A DNA stretch of 64,000 nt from Halisarca cf. caerulea (lineage: Eukaryota > Porifera > Demospongiae > Chondrillida > Halisarcidae), in assembly GCA_963170055.1 (NCBI GenBank), contig CAUJGJ010000444.1, positions 1,835,501-1,899,500 on the forward strand. Direction: 5' to 3'. The position numbers and the translations under genes were made by a program. The notes beneath the pieces were generated by a model, which was not told where the DNA came from, made no database searches, and worked only from the letters and a program-made list of their open reading frames with translations. Shown piece after piece: positions 1-13,840 of the stretch (position 1 is the stretch's first letter; each line of letters opens with the position of its first letter).

Positions 1-40
1 TTTGCGATAAATATTATTTAAAGTTTGTAACGTTTTAAAC

Positions 41-61
41 TTAACTTTCTTAGAAAGTTAA
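41..61. other. Satellite dyad motif, first of about 394 occurrences
   Basis: Arms TTAACTTTCT and AGAAAGTTAA are exact reverse complements around one T. The motif recurs in essentially every monomer at the same offset (bases 41-61 of the unit). Common departures are CTTACTTAG in one sub-lineage, GTTGAAA at the outer edge of the right arm, and rare central changes such as CTTCGAAAG near 22,944 and CTTACAAAG near 52,250. The diverged edge units after 57,149 keep AACTTTCT but have AACTTGTTT where the right arm should be. A symmetrical site could bind a dimeric protein or form a small hairpin; no known box is recognised. Confidence 0.85.
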
Positions 62-91
62 AATTAGTAGTTCATTCTTCATATCTTAGAA

Positions 92-122
92 ACTTTGCCA
101 ATTTTTCACTTTGCCTAATTTT
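92..122. repeat. 16-bp internal duplication inside the monomer (first copy shown)
   Basis: ACTTTGCC occurs at 92 and again at 108. The two 16-bp halves differ mainly in AATTTTTC against TAATTTTA. The pair is present throughout the array. In the CATTACC class of monomers the left half is altered (ACATTACCAAT) while the right half stays intact. This suggests the 145-bp unit grew in part by a short tandem duplication. Confidence 0.75.
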
Positions 123-1149
123 TAAGTTATGTTTCTAACTTTATCTTTGCGATAAATATTATTTAAACTTTGTAACGTTTTAAACTTAACTTTCTTAGAA
201 AGTTAAAAGTAGTATTTGATTTGTCATATCTTAGGAACTTTGCCAATTTTTCACTTTGCCTAATTTTAAAGTTATGTTTCTAACTTTATCTTTGCGATAA
301 ATATTATTTAAAGTTTGTAACGTTTTAAACTTAACTTTCTTAGAAAGTTAAAAGTAGTAGTTCATTTGTCATATCTTAGGAACATTACCAATTTTTCACT
401 TTGCCTAATTTTAAAGTTATGTTTCTAACTTTATCTTTGCGATAAATATTATTTAAAGTTTGTAACGTTTTAAACTTAACTTTCTTAGAAAGTTAAAATT
501 AGTATTTGATTTGTCATATCATAGGAACTTTGCCAATTTTTCACTTTGCCAAATTTTAAACTTATGTTTCTAACTTTATCTTTGCGATAAATATTATTTA
601 AAGTTTGAAACGTTTTAAACTTAACTTTCTTAGAAAGTTAAAATTAGTATTTCATTTGTCATATCTTAGAAACTTTGCCAATTTTTCACTTTGCCTAATT
701 TTAAACTTATGTTTCTAACTTTATCTTTGCGATAAATATTATTTAAAGTTTGTAACGTTTTAAACTTAACTTTCTAAGAAAGTTAAAATTAGTAGTTCAT
801 TTGTCATATCTTAGAAACTTTGCCAATTTTTCACTTTGCCTAATTTTAAACTTATGTTTCTAACTATCTTTGCGATAAATATTATTTAAAGTTTGTAACG
901 TTTTAAACTTAACTTTCTTAGAAAGTTAAAATTAGTATTTGATTTGTCATATCATAGGAACTTTGCCAATTTTTCACTTTGCCTAATTTTAAACTTATGT
1001 TTCTAACTTTATCTTTGCGATAAATATTATTTAAACTTTGTAACGTTTTAAACTTAACTTTCTTAGAAAGTTAAAATTAGTATTTGATTTGTCATATCTT
1101 AGAAACTTTGCCAATTTTTCACTTTGCCTAATTTTAAACTTATGTTTCT

Positions 1150-4100
1150 AACTTTATCTTTGCGATAAATATTATTTAAACTTTGTAACGTTTTACACTT
1201 AACTTTCTTAGAAAGTTAAAATTAGTATTTCATTTGTCATATCTTAGGAACATTACCAATTTTTCACTTTGCCTAATTTTATAGTTGTGTTTCTAACTTT
1301 ATCTTTGCGATGAATATTATTTAAAGTTTTTAACGTTTTAAACTTAACTTTCTTAGAAAGTTAAAATTAGTAGTTCAATTGTCATATCTTAGAAACTTTG
1401 CCAATTTTTCACTTTGCCTAATTTTTAAGTTATGTTTCTAACTTTATCTTTGCGATAAATATTATTTAAACTTTGTAACGTTTTAAACTTAACTTTCTTA
1501 GAAAGTTAAAATTAGTATTTCATTTGTCATATCTTAGGAACATTACCAATTTTTCACTTTGCCTAATTTTATAGTTGTGTTTCTAACTTTATCTTTGCGA
1601 TAAATATTATTTAAAGTTTGTAACGTTTTAAACTTAACTTTCTTAGAAAGTTAAAATTAGTAGTTCATTCGTCATATCTTAGAAACTTTGCCAATTTTTC
1701 ACTTTGCCTAATTTTTAAGTTATGTTTCTAACTTTATCTTTGCGATAAATATTATTTAAACTTTGTAACGTTTTAAACTTAACTTTCTTAGAAAGTTAAA
1801 AGTAGTATTTGATTTGTCATATCATAGGAACTTTGCCAATTTTTCACTTTGCCAAATTTTAAACTTATGTTTCTAACTTTATCTTTGCGATAAATATTAT
1901 TTAAAGTTTGTAACGTTTTAAACTTAACTTTCTTAGAAAGTTAAAATTAGTATTTCATTTGTCATATCTTAGAAACTTTGCCAATTTTTCACTTTGCCTA
2001 ATTTTATAGTTGTGTTTCTAACTTTATCTTTGCGATAAATATTATTTAAAGTTTGTAACGTTTTAAACTTAACTTTCTTAGAAAGTTAAAAGTAGTAGTT
2101 CATTCGTCATATCTTAGAAACTTTGCCAATTTTTCACTTTGCCTAATTTTTAAGTTATGTTTCTAACTTTATCTTTGCGATAAATATTATTTAAAGTTTG
2201 TAACGTTTTAAACTTAACTTTCTTAGAAAGTTAAAAGTAGTATTTGATTTGTCATATCTTAGGAACTTTGCCAATTTTTCACTTTGCCTAATTTTAAAGT
2301 TATGTTTCTAACTTTATCTTTGCGATAAATATTATTTAAAGTTTGTAACGTTTTAAACTTAACTTTCTTAGAAAGTTAAAAGTAGTAGTTCATTTGTCAT
2401 ATCTTAGAAACTTTGCCAATTTTTCACTTTGCCTAATTTTAAAGTTATGTTTCTAACTTTATCTTTGCGATAAATATTATTTAAAGTTTGTAACGTTTTA
2501 AACTTAACTTTCTTAGAAAGTTAAAATTAGTATTTCATTTGTCATATCTTAGGAACATTACCAATTTTTCACTTTGCCTAATTTTATAGTTGTGTTTCTA
2601 ACTTTATCTTTGCGATAAATATTATTTAAAGTTTTTAACGTTTTAAACTTAACTTTCTTAGAAAGTTAAAATTAGTAGTTCATTTGTCATATCTTAGAAA
2701 CTTTGCCAATTTTTCACTTTGCCTAATTTTTAAGTTATGTTTCTAACTTTATCTTTGCGATAAATATTATTTAAACTTTGTAACGTTTTAAACTTAACTT
2801 TCTTAGAAAGTTAAAATTAGTATTTCATTTGTCATATCTTAGGAACATTACCAATTTTTTACTTTGCCTAATTTTATAGTTGTGTTTCTAACTTTATCTT
2901 TGCGATAAAAATTATTTAAAGTTTGTAACGTTTTAAACTTAACTTTCTTAGAAAGTTAAAAGTAGTAGTTTATTCGTCATATCTTAGAAACTTTGCCAAT
3001 TTTTCACTTTGCCTAATTTTTAAGTTATGTTTCTAACTTTATCTTTGCGATAAATATTATTTAAAGTTTGTAACGTTTTAAACTTAACTTTCTTAGAAAG
3101 TTAAAAGTAGTATTTGATTTGTCATATCATAGGAACTTTGCCAATTTTTCACTTTGCCAAATTTTAAACTTATGTTTCTAACTTTATCTTTGCGATAAAT
3201 ATTATTTAAACTTTGTAACGTTTTAAACTTAACTTTCTTAGAAAGTTAAAATTAGTATTTGATTTGCCATATCATAGGAACTTTGCCAATTTTTCACTTT
3301 GCCTAATTTTAAAGTTATGTTTCTAACTTTATCTTTGCGATAAATATTATTTAAACTTTGTAACGTTTAAAACTTAACTTTCTTAGAAAGTTAAAATTAG
3401 TATTTGATTTGTCATATCTTAGAAACTTTGCCAATTTTTCACTTTGCCTAATTTTAAACTTATGTTTCTAACTTTATCTTTGCGATAAATATTATTTAAA
3501 CTTTGTAACGTTTTAAACTTAACTTTCTTAGAAAGTTAAAATTAGTATTTCATTTGTCATATCTTAGGAACATTACCAATTTTTCACTTTGCCTAATTTT
3601 ATAGTTGTGTTTCTAACTTTATCTTTGCGATAAATATTATTTAAAGTTTGTAACGTTTTAAACTTAACTTTCTTAGAAAGTTAAAATTAGTAGTTCATTT
3701 GTCATATCTTAGAAACTTTGCCAATTTTTCACTTTGCCTAATTTTTAAGTTATGTTTCTAACTTTATCTTTGCGATAAATATTATTTAAACTTTGTAACG
3801 TTTTAAACTTAACTTTCTTAGAAAGTTAAAAGTAGTATTTGATTTGTCATATCTTAGGAACTTTGCCAATTTTTCACTTTGCCTAATTTTAAAGTTATGT
3901 TTCTAACTTTATCTTTGCGATAAATGTTATTTAAACTTTGTAACGTTTTAAACTTAACTTTCTTAGAAAGTTAAAATTAGTATTTCATTTGTCATATCTT
4001 AGAAACTTTGCCAATTTTTCACTTTGCCTAATTTTAAAGTTATGTTTCTAACTTTATCTTTGCGATAAATATTATTTAAACTTTGTAACGTTTTAAACTT

Positions 4101-4350
4101 AACTTTCTTAGAAAGTTAAAATTAGTATTTCATTTGTCATATCTTAGGAACATTACCAATTTTTCACTTTGCCTAATTTTATAGTTGTGTTTCTAACTTT
4201 ATCTTTGCGATAAAAATTATTTAAAGTTTGTAACGTTTTAAACTTAACTTTCTTAGAAAGTTAAAATTAGTATTTGATTTGTCATATCTTAGGAACTTTG
4301 CCAATTTTCCACTTTGCCTAATTTTAAAGTTATGTTTCTAACTTTATCTT
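1150..4350. repeat. Higher-order repeat, 9 monomers (1,305 bp)
   Basis: Rare variants recur exactly 1,305 bp apart: GTTTTTAACG at 1326 and 2631, GCCAAATTTT at 1851 and 3156, and GATAAAAATT at about 2901 and 4206. Nine 145-bp units give 1,305. The limits are approximate because they are defined by variant positions only. Confidence 0.8.
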
Positions 4351-5505
4351 TGCGATAAATATTATTTAAGGTTTGTAACGTTTTAAACTTAACTTTCTTA
4401 GAAAATTGAAATTAGTAGTTCATTTGTCATATCTTATGAACATTACCAATGTTTCACTTTGCCTAAATTTATAGTTCTGTTTCTAACTTTATCTTTGCGA
4501 TAAATATTATTTAAAGTTTGTAACGTTTTAAACTTAACTTTCTTAGAAAGTTTAAAGTAGTAGTTCATTTGTCATATCTTAGAAACTTTGCCAATTTTTC
4601 ACTTTGCCTAATTTTAAAGTTATGTTTCTAACTTTATCTTTGCGATAAATATTATTTAAAGTTTGTAACGTTTTAAACTTAACTTTCTTAGAAAGTTAAA
4701 ATTAGTATTTGATTTGTCATATCATAGGAACTTTGCCAATTTTTCACTTTGCCAAATTTTAAACTTATGTTTCTAACTTTATCTTTGCGATAAATATTAT
4801 TTAAAGTTTGTAACGTTTTAAACTTAACTTTCTTAGAAAGTTAAAATTAGTATTTGATTTGTCATATCTTAGGAACATTACCAATTTTTCACTTTGCCTA
4901 ATTTTATAGTTATGTTTCTAACTTTATCTTTGCGATAAATATTATTTAAGGTTTGTAACGTTTTAAACTTAACTTTCTTAGAAAGTTGAAATTAGTAGTT
5001 CATTTGTCATATCTTATGAACATTACCAATGTTTCACTTTGCCTAAATTTATAGTTCTGTTTCTAACTTTATCTTTGCGATAAATATTATTTAAAGTTTG
5101 TAACGTTTTAAACTTAACTTTCTTAGAAAGTTTAAAGTAGTAGTTCATTTGTCATATCTTAGAAACTTTGCCAATTTTTCACTTTGCCTAATTTTAAAGT
5201 TATGTTTCTAACTTTATCTTTGCGATAAATATTATTTAAAGTTTGTAACGTTTTAAATTTAACTTTCTTAGAAAGTTAAAATTAGTATTTGATTTGTCAT
5301 ATCATAGGAACTTTGCCAATTTTTCACTTTGCCAAATTTCAAACTTATGTTTCTAACTTTATCTTTGCGATAAATATTATTTAAAGTTTGTAACGTTTTA
5401 AACTTAACTTTCTTAGAAAGTTAAAATTAGTATTTCATTTGTCATATCTTAGGAACATTACCAATTTTTCACTTTGCCTAATTTTATAGTTATGTTTCTA
5501 ACTTT
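4340..5505. repeat. Higher-order repeat, 4 monomers (580 bp), two copies
   Basis: The same run of four distinct monomers occurs twice, 580 bp apart. It comprises TTTAAGGTTTG followed by ATCTTATGAACATTACC with TATAGTTCTG; a unit with GTTTAAAGTAG; a unit with ATCATAGG and GCCAAATTT; and a CATTACC unit. Markers are at 4366/4946 and 4437/5017. Confidence 0.8.
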
Positions 5506-7239
5506 ATCTTTGCGATAAATATTATTTAAACTTTGTAACGTTTTAAACTTAACTTTCTTAGAAAGTTAAAAGTAGTATTTGATTTGTCATATCCTAGGAA
5601 CTTTGCCAATTTTTCACTTTGCCTAATTTTAAAGTTATGTTTCTAACTTTACCTTTGCGATAAATGTTATTTAAACTTTGTAACGTTTTAAACTTAACTT
5701 TCTTAGAAAGTTAAAATTAGTATTTCATTTGTCATATCTTAGGAACATTACCAATTTTTCACTTTGCCTAATTTTATAGTTGTGTTTCTAACTTTATCTT
5801 TGCGATAAATATTATTTCAAGTTTGTAACGTTTTAAACTTAACTTTCTTAGAAAGTTAAAATTAGTATTTGATTTGTCATATCTTAGGAACTTTGCCAAT
5901 TTTTCACTTTGCCTAATTTTAAAGTTATGTTTCTAACTTTATCTTTGCGATAAATATTATTTAAGGTTTGTAACGTTTTAAACTTAACTTTCTTAGAAAG
6001 TTAAAATTAGTATTTCATTTGTCATATCTTAGGAACATTACCAATTTTTCACTTTGCCTAATTTTAAAGTTATGTTTCTAACTTTATCTTTGCGATAAAT
6101 ATTATTTAAACTTTGTAACGTTTTAAACTTAACTTTCTTAGAAAGTTAAAAGTAGTATTTGATTTGTCATATCTTAGGAACTTTGCCAATTTTTCACTTT
6201 GCCTAATTTTAAAGTTATGTTTCTAACTTTATCTTTGCGATAAATGTTATTTAAAGTTTGTAACGTTTTAAACTTAACTTCCTTAGAAAGTTAAAATTAG
6301 TATTTGATTTGTCATATCTTAGGAACTTTGCCAATTTTTCACTTTGCCTAATTTTAAAGTTATGTTTCTAACTTTATCTTTGCGATAAATATTATTTAAA
6401 CTTTGTAGCGTTTTAAACTTAACTTTCTTAGAAAGTTAAAATTAGTATTTGATTTGTCATATCTTAGGAACTTTGCCAATTTTTCACTTTGCCTAATTTT
6501 AAAGTTATGTTTCTAACTTTATCTTTGCGATAAATATTATTTAAGGTTTGTAACGTTTTAAACTTAACTTTCTTAGAAAGTTGAAATTAGTATTTCATTT
6601 GTCATATCTTAGGAACATTACCAATGTTTCACTTTGCCTAAATTTATAGTTATGTTTCTAACTTTATCTTTGCGATAAATATTATTTAAAGTTTGTAACG
6701 TTTTAAACTTAACTTTCTTAGAAAGTTAAAATTAGTATTTAATTTGTCATATCTTAGGAACTTTGCCAATTTTTCACTTTGCCTAATTTTAAAGTTATGT
6801 TTCTAACTTTATCTTTGCGATAAATATTATTTAAAGTTTGTAACGTTTTAAACTTAACTTTCTTAGAAAGTTAAAATTAGTATTTGATTTGTCATATCTT
6901 AGGAACATTACCAATTTTTCATTTTGCCTAATTTTATAGTTATGTTTCTAACTTTATCTTTGCGATAAATATTATTTAAAGTTTGTAACGTTTTAAACTT
7001 AACTTTCTTAGAAAGTTAAAATTAGTATTTGATTTGTCATATCTTAGGAACTTTGCCAATTTTTCACTTTGCCTAATTTTAAAGTTATGTTTCTAACTTT
7101 ATCTTTAGATAAATATTATTTAAAGTTTGTAACGTTTTAAACTTAACTTTCTTAGAAAGTTAAAATTAGTATTTGATTTGTCATATCTTAGGAACTTTGC
7201 CAATTTTTCACTTTGCCTAATTTTAAAGTTATGTTTCTA

Positions 7240-9190
7240 ACTTTATCTTTGCGATAAATATTATTTAAAGTTTGTAACGTTTTAAACTTAACTTTCTTAG
7301 AAAGTTAAAATTAGTATTTAATTTGTCATATCTTAGGAACTTTGCCAATTTTTCACTTTGCCTAATTTTAAAGTTATGTTTCTAACTTTATCTTTGCGAT
7401 AAATATTATTTAAAGTTTGTAACGTTTTAAACTTAACTTTCTTAGAAAGTTAAAATTAGTATTTCATTTGTCATATCTTAGGAAATTACCAATTTTTCAT
7501 TTTGCCTAATTTTATAGTTATGTTTCTAACTTTATCTTTGCGATAAATATTATTTAAAGTTTGTAACTTTTTAAACTTAACTTTCTTAGAAAGTTAAAAT
7601 TAGTATTTGATTTGTCATATCTTAGGAACTTTGCCAATTTTTCACTTTGCCTAATTTTAAAGTTATGTTTCTAACTTTATCTTTAGATAAATATTATTTA
7701 AAGTTTGTAACGTTTTAAACTTAACTTTCTTAGAAAGTTAAAATTAGTATTTCATTTGTCATATCTTAGGAACTTTGCCAATTTTTCACTTTGCCTAATT
7801 TTAAAGTTATGTTTCTAACTTTATCTTTGCGATAAATATTATTTAAAGTTTGTAACGTTTTAAACTTAACTTTCTTAGAAAGTTAAAATTAGTATTTGAT
7901 TTGTCATATCTTAGGAACTTTGCCAATTTTTCACTTTGCCTAATTTTAAAGTTATGTTTCTAACTTTATCTTTGCGATAAATATTATTTAAAGTTTGTAA
8001 CGTTTTAAACTTAACTTTCTTAGAAAGTTAAAATTAGTATTTCATTTGTCATATCTTAGGAACATTACCAATTTTTCACTTTGCCTAATTTTATAGTTGT
8101 GTTTCTAACTTTATCTTTGCGATAAATATTATTTAAACTTTGTAACGTTTTAAACTTAACTTTCTTAGAAAGTTAAAATTAGTAGTTCATTTGTCATATC
8201 TTAGGAACTTTGCCAATTTTTCACTTTGCCTAATTTTAAAGTTATGTTTCTAACTTTATCTTTGCGATAAATATTATTTAAAGTTTGTAACGTTTTAAAC
8301 TTAACTTTCTTAGAAAGTTAAAATTAGTATTTAATTTGTCATATCTTAGGAACTTTGCCAATTTTTCACTTTGCCTAATTTTAAACTTATGTTTCTAACT
8401 TTATCTTTGCGATAAATATTATTTAAAGTTTGTAACGTTTTAAACTTAACTTTCTTAGAAAGTTAAAATTAGTATTTCATTTGTCATATCTTAGGAACAT
8501 TACCAATTTTTCATTTTGCCTAATTTTATAGTTATGTTTCTAACTTTATCTTTGCGATAAATATTATTTAAAGTTTGTAACGTTTTAAACTTAACTTTCT
8601 TAGAAAGTTAAAATTAGTATTTGATTTGTCATATCTTAGGAACTTTGCCAATTTTTCACTTTGCCTAATTTTAAAGTTATGTTTCTAACTTTATCTTTAG
8701 ATAAATATTATTTAAAGTTTGTAACGTTTTAAACTTAACTTTCTTAGAAAGTTAAAATTAGTATTTCATTTGTCATATCTTAGGAACTTTGCCAATTTTT
8801 CACTTTGCCTAATTTTAAAGTTATGTTTCTAACTTTATCTTTGCGATAAATATTATTTAAAGTTTGTAACGTTTTAAACTTAACTTTCTTAGAAAGTTAA
8901 AATTAGTATTTGATTTGTCATATCTTAGGAACTTTGCCAATTTTTCACTTTGCCTAATTTTAAAGTTATGTTTCTAACTTTATCTTTGCGATAAATATTA
9001 TTTAAAGTTTGTAACGTTTTAAACTTAACTTTCTTAGAAAGTTGAAATTAGTATTTCATTTGTCATATCTTAGGAACATTACCAATTTTTCACTTTGCCT
9101 AATTTTATAGTTGTGTTTCTAACTTTATCTTTGCGATAAATATTATTTAAACTTTGTAACGTTTTAAACTTAACTTTCTTAGAAAGTTAA
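7240..9190. repeat. Higher-order repeat, 7 monomers (about 1,014 bp)
   Basis: The one-base-short variant CTTTAGATAAAT occurs at 7681 and 8695, and the variant TTAGTATTTAATTTG at 7311 and 8324. The 1,013-1,014-bp spacing equals seven units less the small deletions they carry. CATTTTGCC units fall in register in both copies. Confidence 0.7.
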
Positions 9191-12100
9191 AATTAGTAGT
9201 TCATTTGTCATATCTCAGAAACTTTGCAAATTTTTCACTTTGCCTAATTTTAAAGTTATGTTTCTAACTTTATCTTTGCGATAAATATTATTTAAAGTTT
9301 GTAACGTTTTAAACTTAACTTTCTTAGAAAGTTAAAATTAGTAGTTCATTTGTCATATCTTAGAAACTTTGCCAATTTTTCACTTTGCCTAATTTTAAAG
9401 TTATGTTTCTAACTTTATCTTTGCGATAAATATTATTTAAACTTTGTAACGTTTAAAACTTAACTTTCTTAGAAAGTTAAAATTAGTATTTGATTTGTCA
9501 TATCTTAGAAACTTCGCCAATTTTTCACTTTGCCTAATTTTAAAGTTATGTTTCTAGCTTTATCTTTGCGATAAATATTATTTAAAGTTTGTAACGTTTT
9601 AAACTTAACTTTCTTAGAAAGTTAAAATTAGTATTTCATTTCTCATATCTTAGGAACATTACCAATTTTTCACTTTGCCTAATTTTATAGTTGTGTTTCT
9701 AACTTTATCTTTGCGATAAATATTATTTAAAGTTTGTAACGTTTTAAACTTAACTTTCTTAGAAAGTTAAAATTAGTAGTTCATTTGTCATATCTTAGGA
9801 ACATTACCAATTTTTCACTTTGCCTAATTTTATAGTTGTGTTTCTAACTTTATCTTTGCGATAAATATTATTTAAAGTTTGTAACGTTTTAAACTTAACT
9901 TTCTTAGAAAGTTAAAATTAGTAGTTCATTCGTCATATCTTAGAAACTTTCCCAATTTTTCACTTTGCCTAATTTTTAAGTTATGTTTCTAACTTTATCT
10001 TTGCGATAAATATTATTTAAACTTTGTAACGTTTTAAGCTTAACTTTCTTAGAAAGTTAAAAGTAGTATTTGATTTGTCATATCTTAGGAACTTTGCCAA
10101 TTTTTCACTTTGCCTAATTTTAAAGTTATGTTTCTAACTTTATCTTTGCGATAAATATTATTTAAAGTTTGTAACGTTTTAAACTTAACTTTCTTAGAAA
10201 GTTAAAAGTAGTAGTTCATTTGTCATATCTTACAAACTTTGCCAATTTTTCACTTTGCCTAATTTTAAAGTTATGTTTCTAACTTTATCTTTCCGATAAA
10301 TATTATTTAAAGTTTGTTACGTTTTAAACTTAACTTTCTTAGAAAGTTAAAATTAGTATTTGATTTGTTATATCATAGGAACTTTGCCAATTTTTCACTT
10401 TGCCAAATTTTAAACTTATGTTTCTAACTTTATCTTCGCGATAAATATTATTTAAAGTTTGTAACGTTTTAAACTTAACTTTCTTAGAAAGTTAAAATTA
10501 GTATTTCATTTGTCATATCTTAGGAACATTACCAATTTTTCACTTTGCCTAATTTTATAGTTGTGTTTCTAACTTTATCTTTGCGATAAATATTATTTAA
10601 AGTTTGTAACGTTTTAAACTTAACTTTCTTAGAAAGTTAAAATTAGTAGTTCATTCGTCATATCTTAGAAACTTTGCCAATTTTTCACTTTGCCTAATTT
10701 TTAAGTTATGTTTCTAACTTTATCTTTGCGATAAATATTATTTAAACTTTGTAACGTTTTAAACTTAACTTTCTTAGAAAGTTAAAAGTAGTATTTGATT
10801 TGTCATATCTTAGGAACTTTGCCAATTTTTCACTTTGCCTAATTTTAAAGTTATGTTTCTAACTTTATCTTTGCGATAAATATTATTTAAAGTTTGTAAC
10901 GTTTTAAACTTAACTTTCTTAGAAAGTTAAAAGTAGTAGTTCATTTGTCATATCTTAGAAACTTTGCCAATTTTTCACTTTGCCTAATTTTAAAGTTATG
11001 TTTCTAACTTTATCTTTGCGATAAATATTATTTAAACTTTGTAACGTTTTAAACTTAACTTTCTTAGAAAGTTAAAATTAGTATTTGATTTGTCATATCA
11101 TAGGAACTTTGCCAATTTTTCACTTTGCCAAATTTTAAAGTTATGTTTCTAACTTTATCTTTGCGATAAATATTATTTAAAGTTTGTAACGTTTTAAACT
11201 TAACTTTCTTAGAAAGTTAAAATTAGTATTTCATTTGTCATATCTTAGGAACATTACCAATTTTTCACTTTGCCTAATTTTATAGTTATGTTTCTAACTT
11301 TATCTTTGCGATAAATATTATTTAAACTTTGTAACGTTTTAAACTTAACTTTCTTAGAAAGTTAAAAGTAGTATTTGATTTGTCATATCTTAGGAACTTT
11401 GCCAATTTTTCACTTTGCCTAATTTTAAAGTTATGTTTCTAACTTTATCTTTGCGATAAATGTTATTTAAACTTTGTAACGTTTTAAACTTAACTTTCTT
11501 AGAAAGTTAAAATTAGTATTTCATTTGTCATATCTTAGAAACTTTGCCAATTTTTCACTTTGCCTAATTTTAAAGTTATGTTTCTAACTTTATCTTTGCG
11601 ATAAATATTATTTAAACTTTGTAACGTTTTAAACTTAACTTTCTTAGAAAGTTAAAATTAGTATTTAATTTGTCATATCTTAGGAACTTTGCCAATTTTT
11701 CACTTTGCCTAATTTTAAACTTATGTTTCTAACTTTATCTTTGCGATAAATATTATTTAAAGTTTGTAACGTTTTAAACTTAACTTTCTTAGAAAGTTAA
11801 AATTAGTATTTGATTTGTCATATCTTAGGAACATTACCAATTTTTCATTTTGCCTAATTTTATAGTTATGTTTCTAACTTTATCTTTGCGATAAATATTA
11901 TTTAAAGTTTGTAACGTTTTAAACTTAACTTTCTTAGAAAGTTAAAATTAGTATTTGATTTGTCATATCTTAGGAACTTTGCCAATTTTTCACTTTGCCT
12001 AATTTTAAAGTTATGTTTCTAACTTTATCTTTAGATAAATATTATTTAAAGTTTGTAACGTTTTAAACTTAACTTTCTTAGAAAGTTAAAATTAGTATTT

Positions 12101-12759
12101 GATTTGTCATATCTTAGGAACTTTGCCAATTTTTCACTTTGCCTAATTTTAAAGTTATGTTTCTAACTTTATCTTTGCGATAAATATTATTTAAAGTTTG
12201 TAACGTTTTAAACTTAACTTTCTTAGAAAGTTAAAATTAGTATTTCATTTGTCATATCTTAGGAACATTACCAATTTTTCACTTTGCCTAATTTTATAGT
12301 TGTGTTTCTAACTTTATCTTTGCGATAAATATTATTTAAACTTTGTAACGTTTTAAACTTAACTTTCTTAGAAAGTTAAAATTAGTAGTTCATTTGTCAT
12401 ATCTTAGAAACTTTGCAAATTTTTCACTTTGCCTAATTTTAAAGTTATGTTTCTAACTTTATCTTTGCGATAAATATTATTTAAACTTTATAACGTTTTA
12501 AACTTAACTTTCTTAGAAAGTTAAAATTAGTAGTTCATTTGTCATATCATAGGAACTTTGCCAATTTTTCACTTTGCCTAATTTTAAAGTTATGTTTCTA
12601 ACTTTATCTTTGCGATAAATATTATTTAAAGTTTGTAACGTTTTAAACTTAACTTTCTTAGAAAGTTAAAATTAGTATTTGTTTTGTCATATCTTAGGAA
12701 CTTTGCCAATTTTTCACTTTGCCTAATTTTAAAATTATGTTTCTAACTTTATCTTTGCG

Positions 12760-13840
12760 ATAAATATTATTTAAACTTTGTAACGTTTTAAACTTAACTT
12801 TCTTAGAAAGTTAAAATTAGTAGTTCATTTGTCATATCTTAGAAACTTTGCAAATTTTTCACTTTGCCTAATTTTAAAGTTATGTTTCTAACTTTATCTT
12901 TGCGATAAATATTATTTAAACTTTGGAACGTTTTAAACTTAACTTTCTTAGAAAGTTAAAAGTAGTAGTTCATTTGTCATATCTTAGGAACTTTGCCAAT
13001 TTTTCACTTTGCCTAATTTTAAAGTTATGTTTGTAACTTTATCTTTGCGATAAATATTATTTAAAGTTTGTAACGTTTTAAACTTAACTTTCTTAGAAAG
13101 TTAAAATTAGTATTTGATTTGTAATATCTTAGGAACTTTGCAAATTTTTCACTTTGCCTAATTTTAAAGTTATGTTTCTAACTTTATCTTTGCGATAAAT
13201 ATTATTTAAAGTTTGTAACGTTTTAAACTTAACTTTCTTAGAAAGTTAAAATTAGTATTTCATTTGTCATATCTTAGGAACATTACCAATTTTTCACTTT
13301 GCCAAATTTTATAGTTGTGTTTCTAACTTTATCTTTGCGATAAATATTATTTAAACTTTGTAACGTTTTAAACTTAACTTTCTTAGAAAGTTAAAATTAG
13401 TAGTTCATTTGTCATATCTTAGAAACTTTGCAAATTTTTCACTTTGCCTAATTTTAAAGTTATGTTTCTAACTTTATCTTTGCGATAAATATTATTTAAA
13501 CTTTGGAACGTTTTAAACTTAACTTTCTTAGAAAGTTAAAAGTAGTAGTTCATTTGTCATATCTTAGGAACTTTGCCAATTTTTCACTTTGCCTAATTTT
13601 AAAGTTATGTTTGTAACTTTATCTTTGCGATAAATATTATTTAAAGTTTGTAACGTTTTAAACTTAACTTTCTTAGAAAGTTAAAATTAGTATTTGATTT
13701 GTCATATCTTAGGAACTTTGCAAATTTTTCACTTTGCCTAATTTTAAAGTTATGTTTCTAACTTTATCTTTGCGATAAATATTATTTAAAGTTTGTAACG
13801 TTTTAAACTTAACTTTCTTAGAAAGTTAAAATTAGTATTT
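12760..13840. repeat. Higher-order repeat, 4 monomers (580 bp), two copies
   Basis: CTTTGGAACG at 12921 and 13501, and ATGTTTGTAAC at about 13028 and 13608, repeat exactly 580 bp apart. Both copies also share CTTTGCAAATT units and GTTAAAAGTAG in the same order. Confidence 0.75.
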
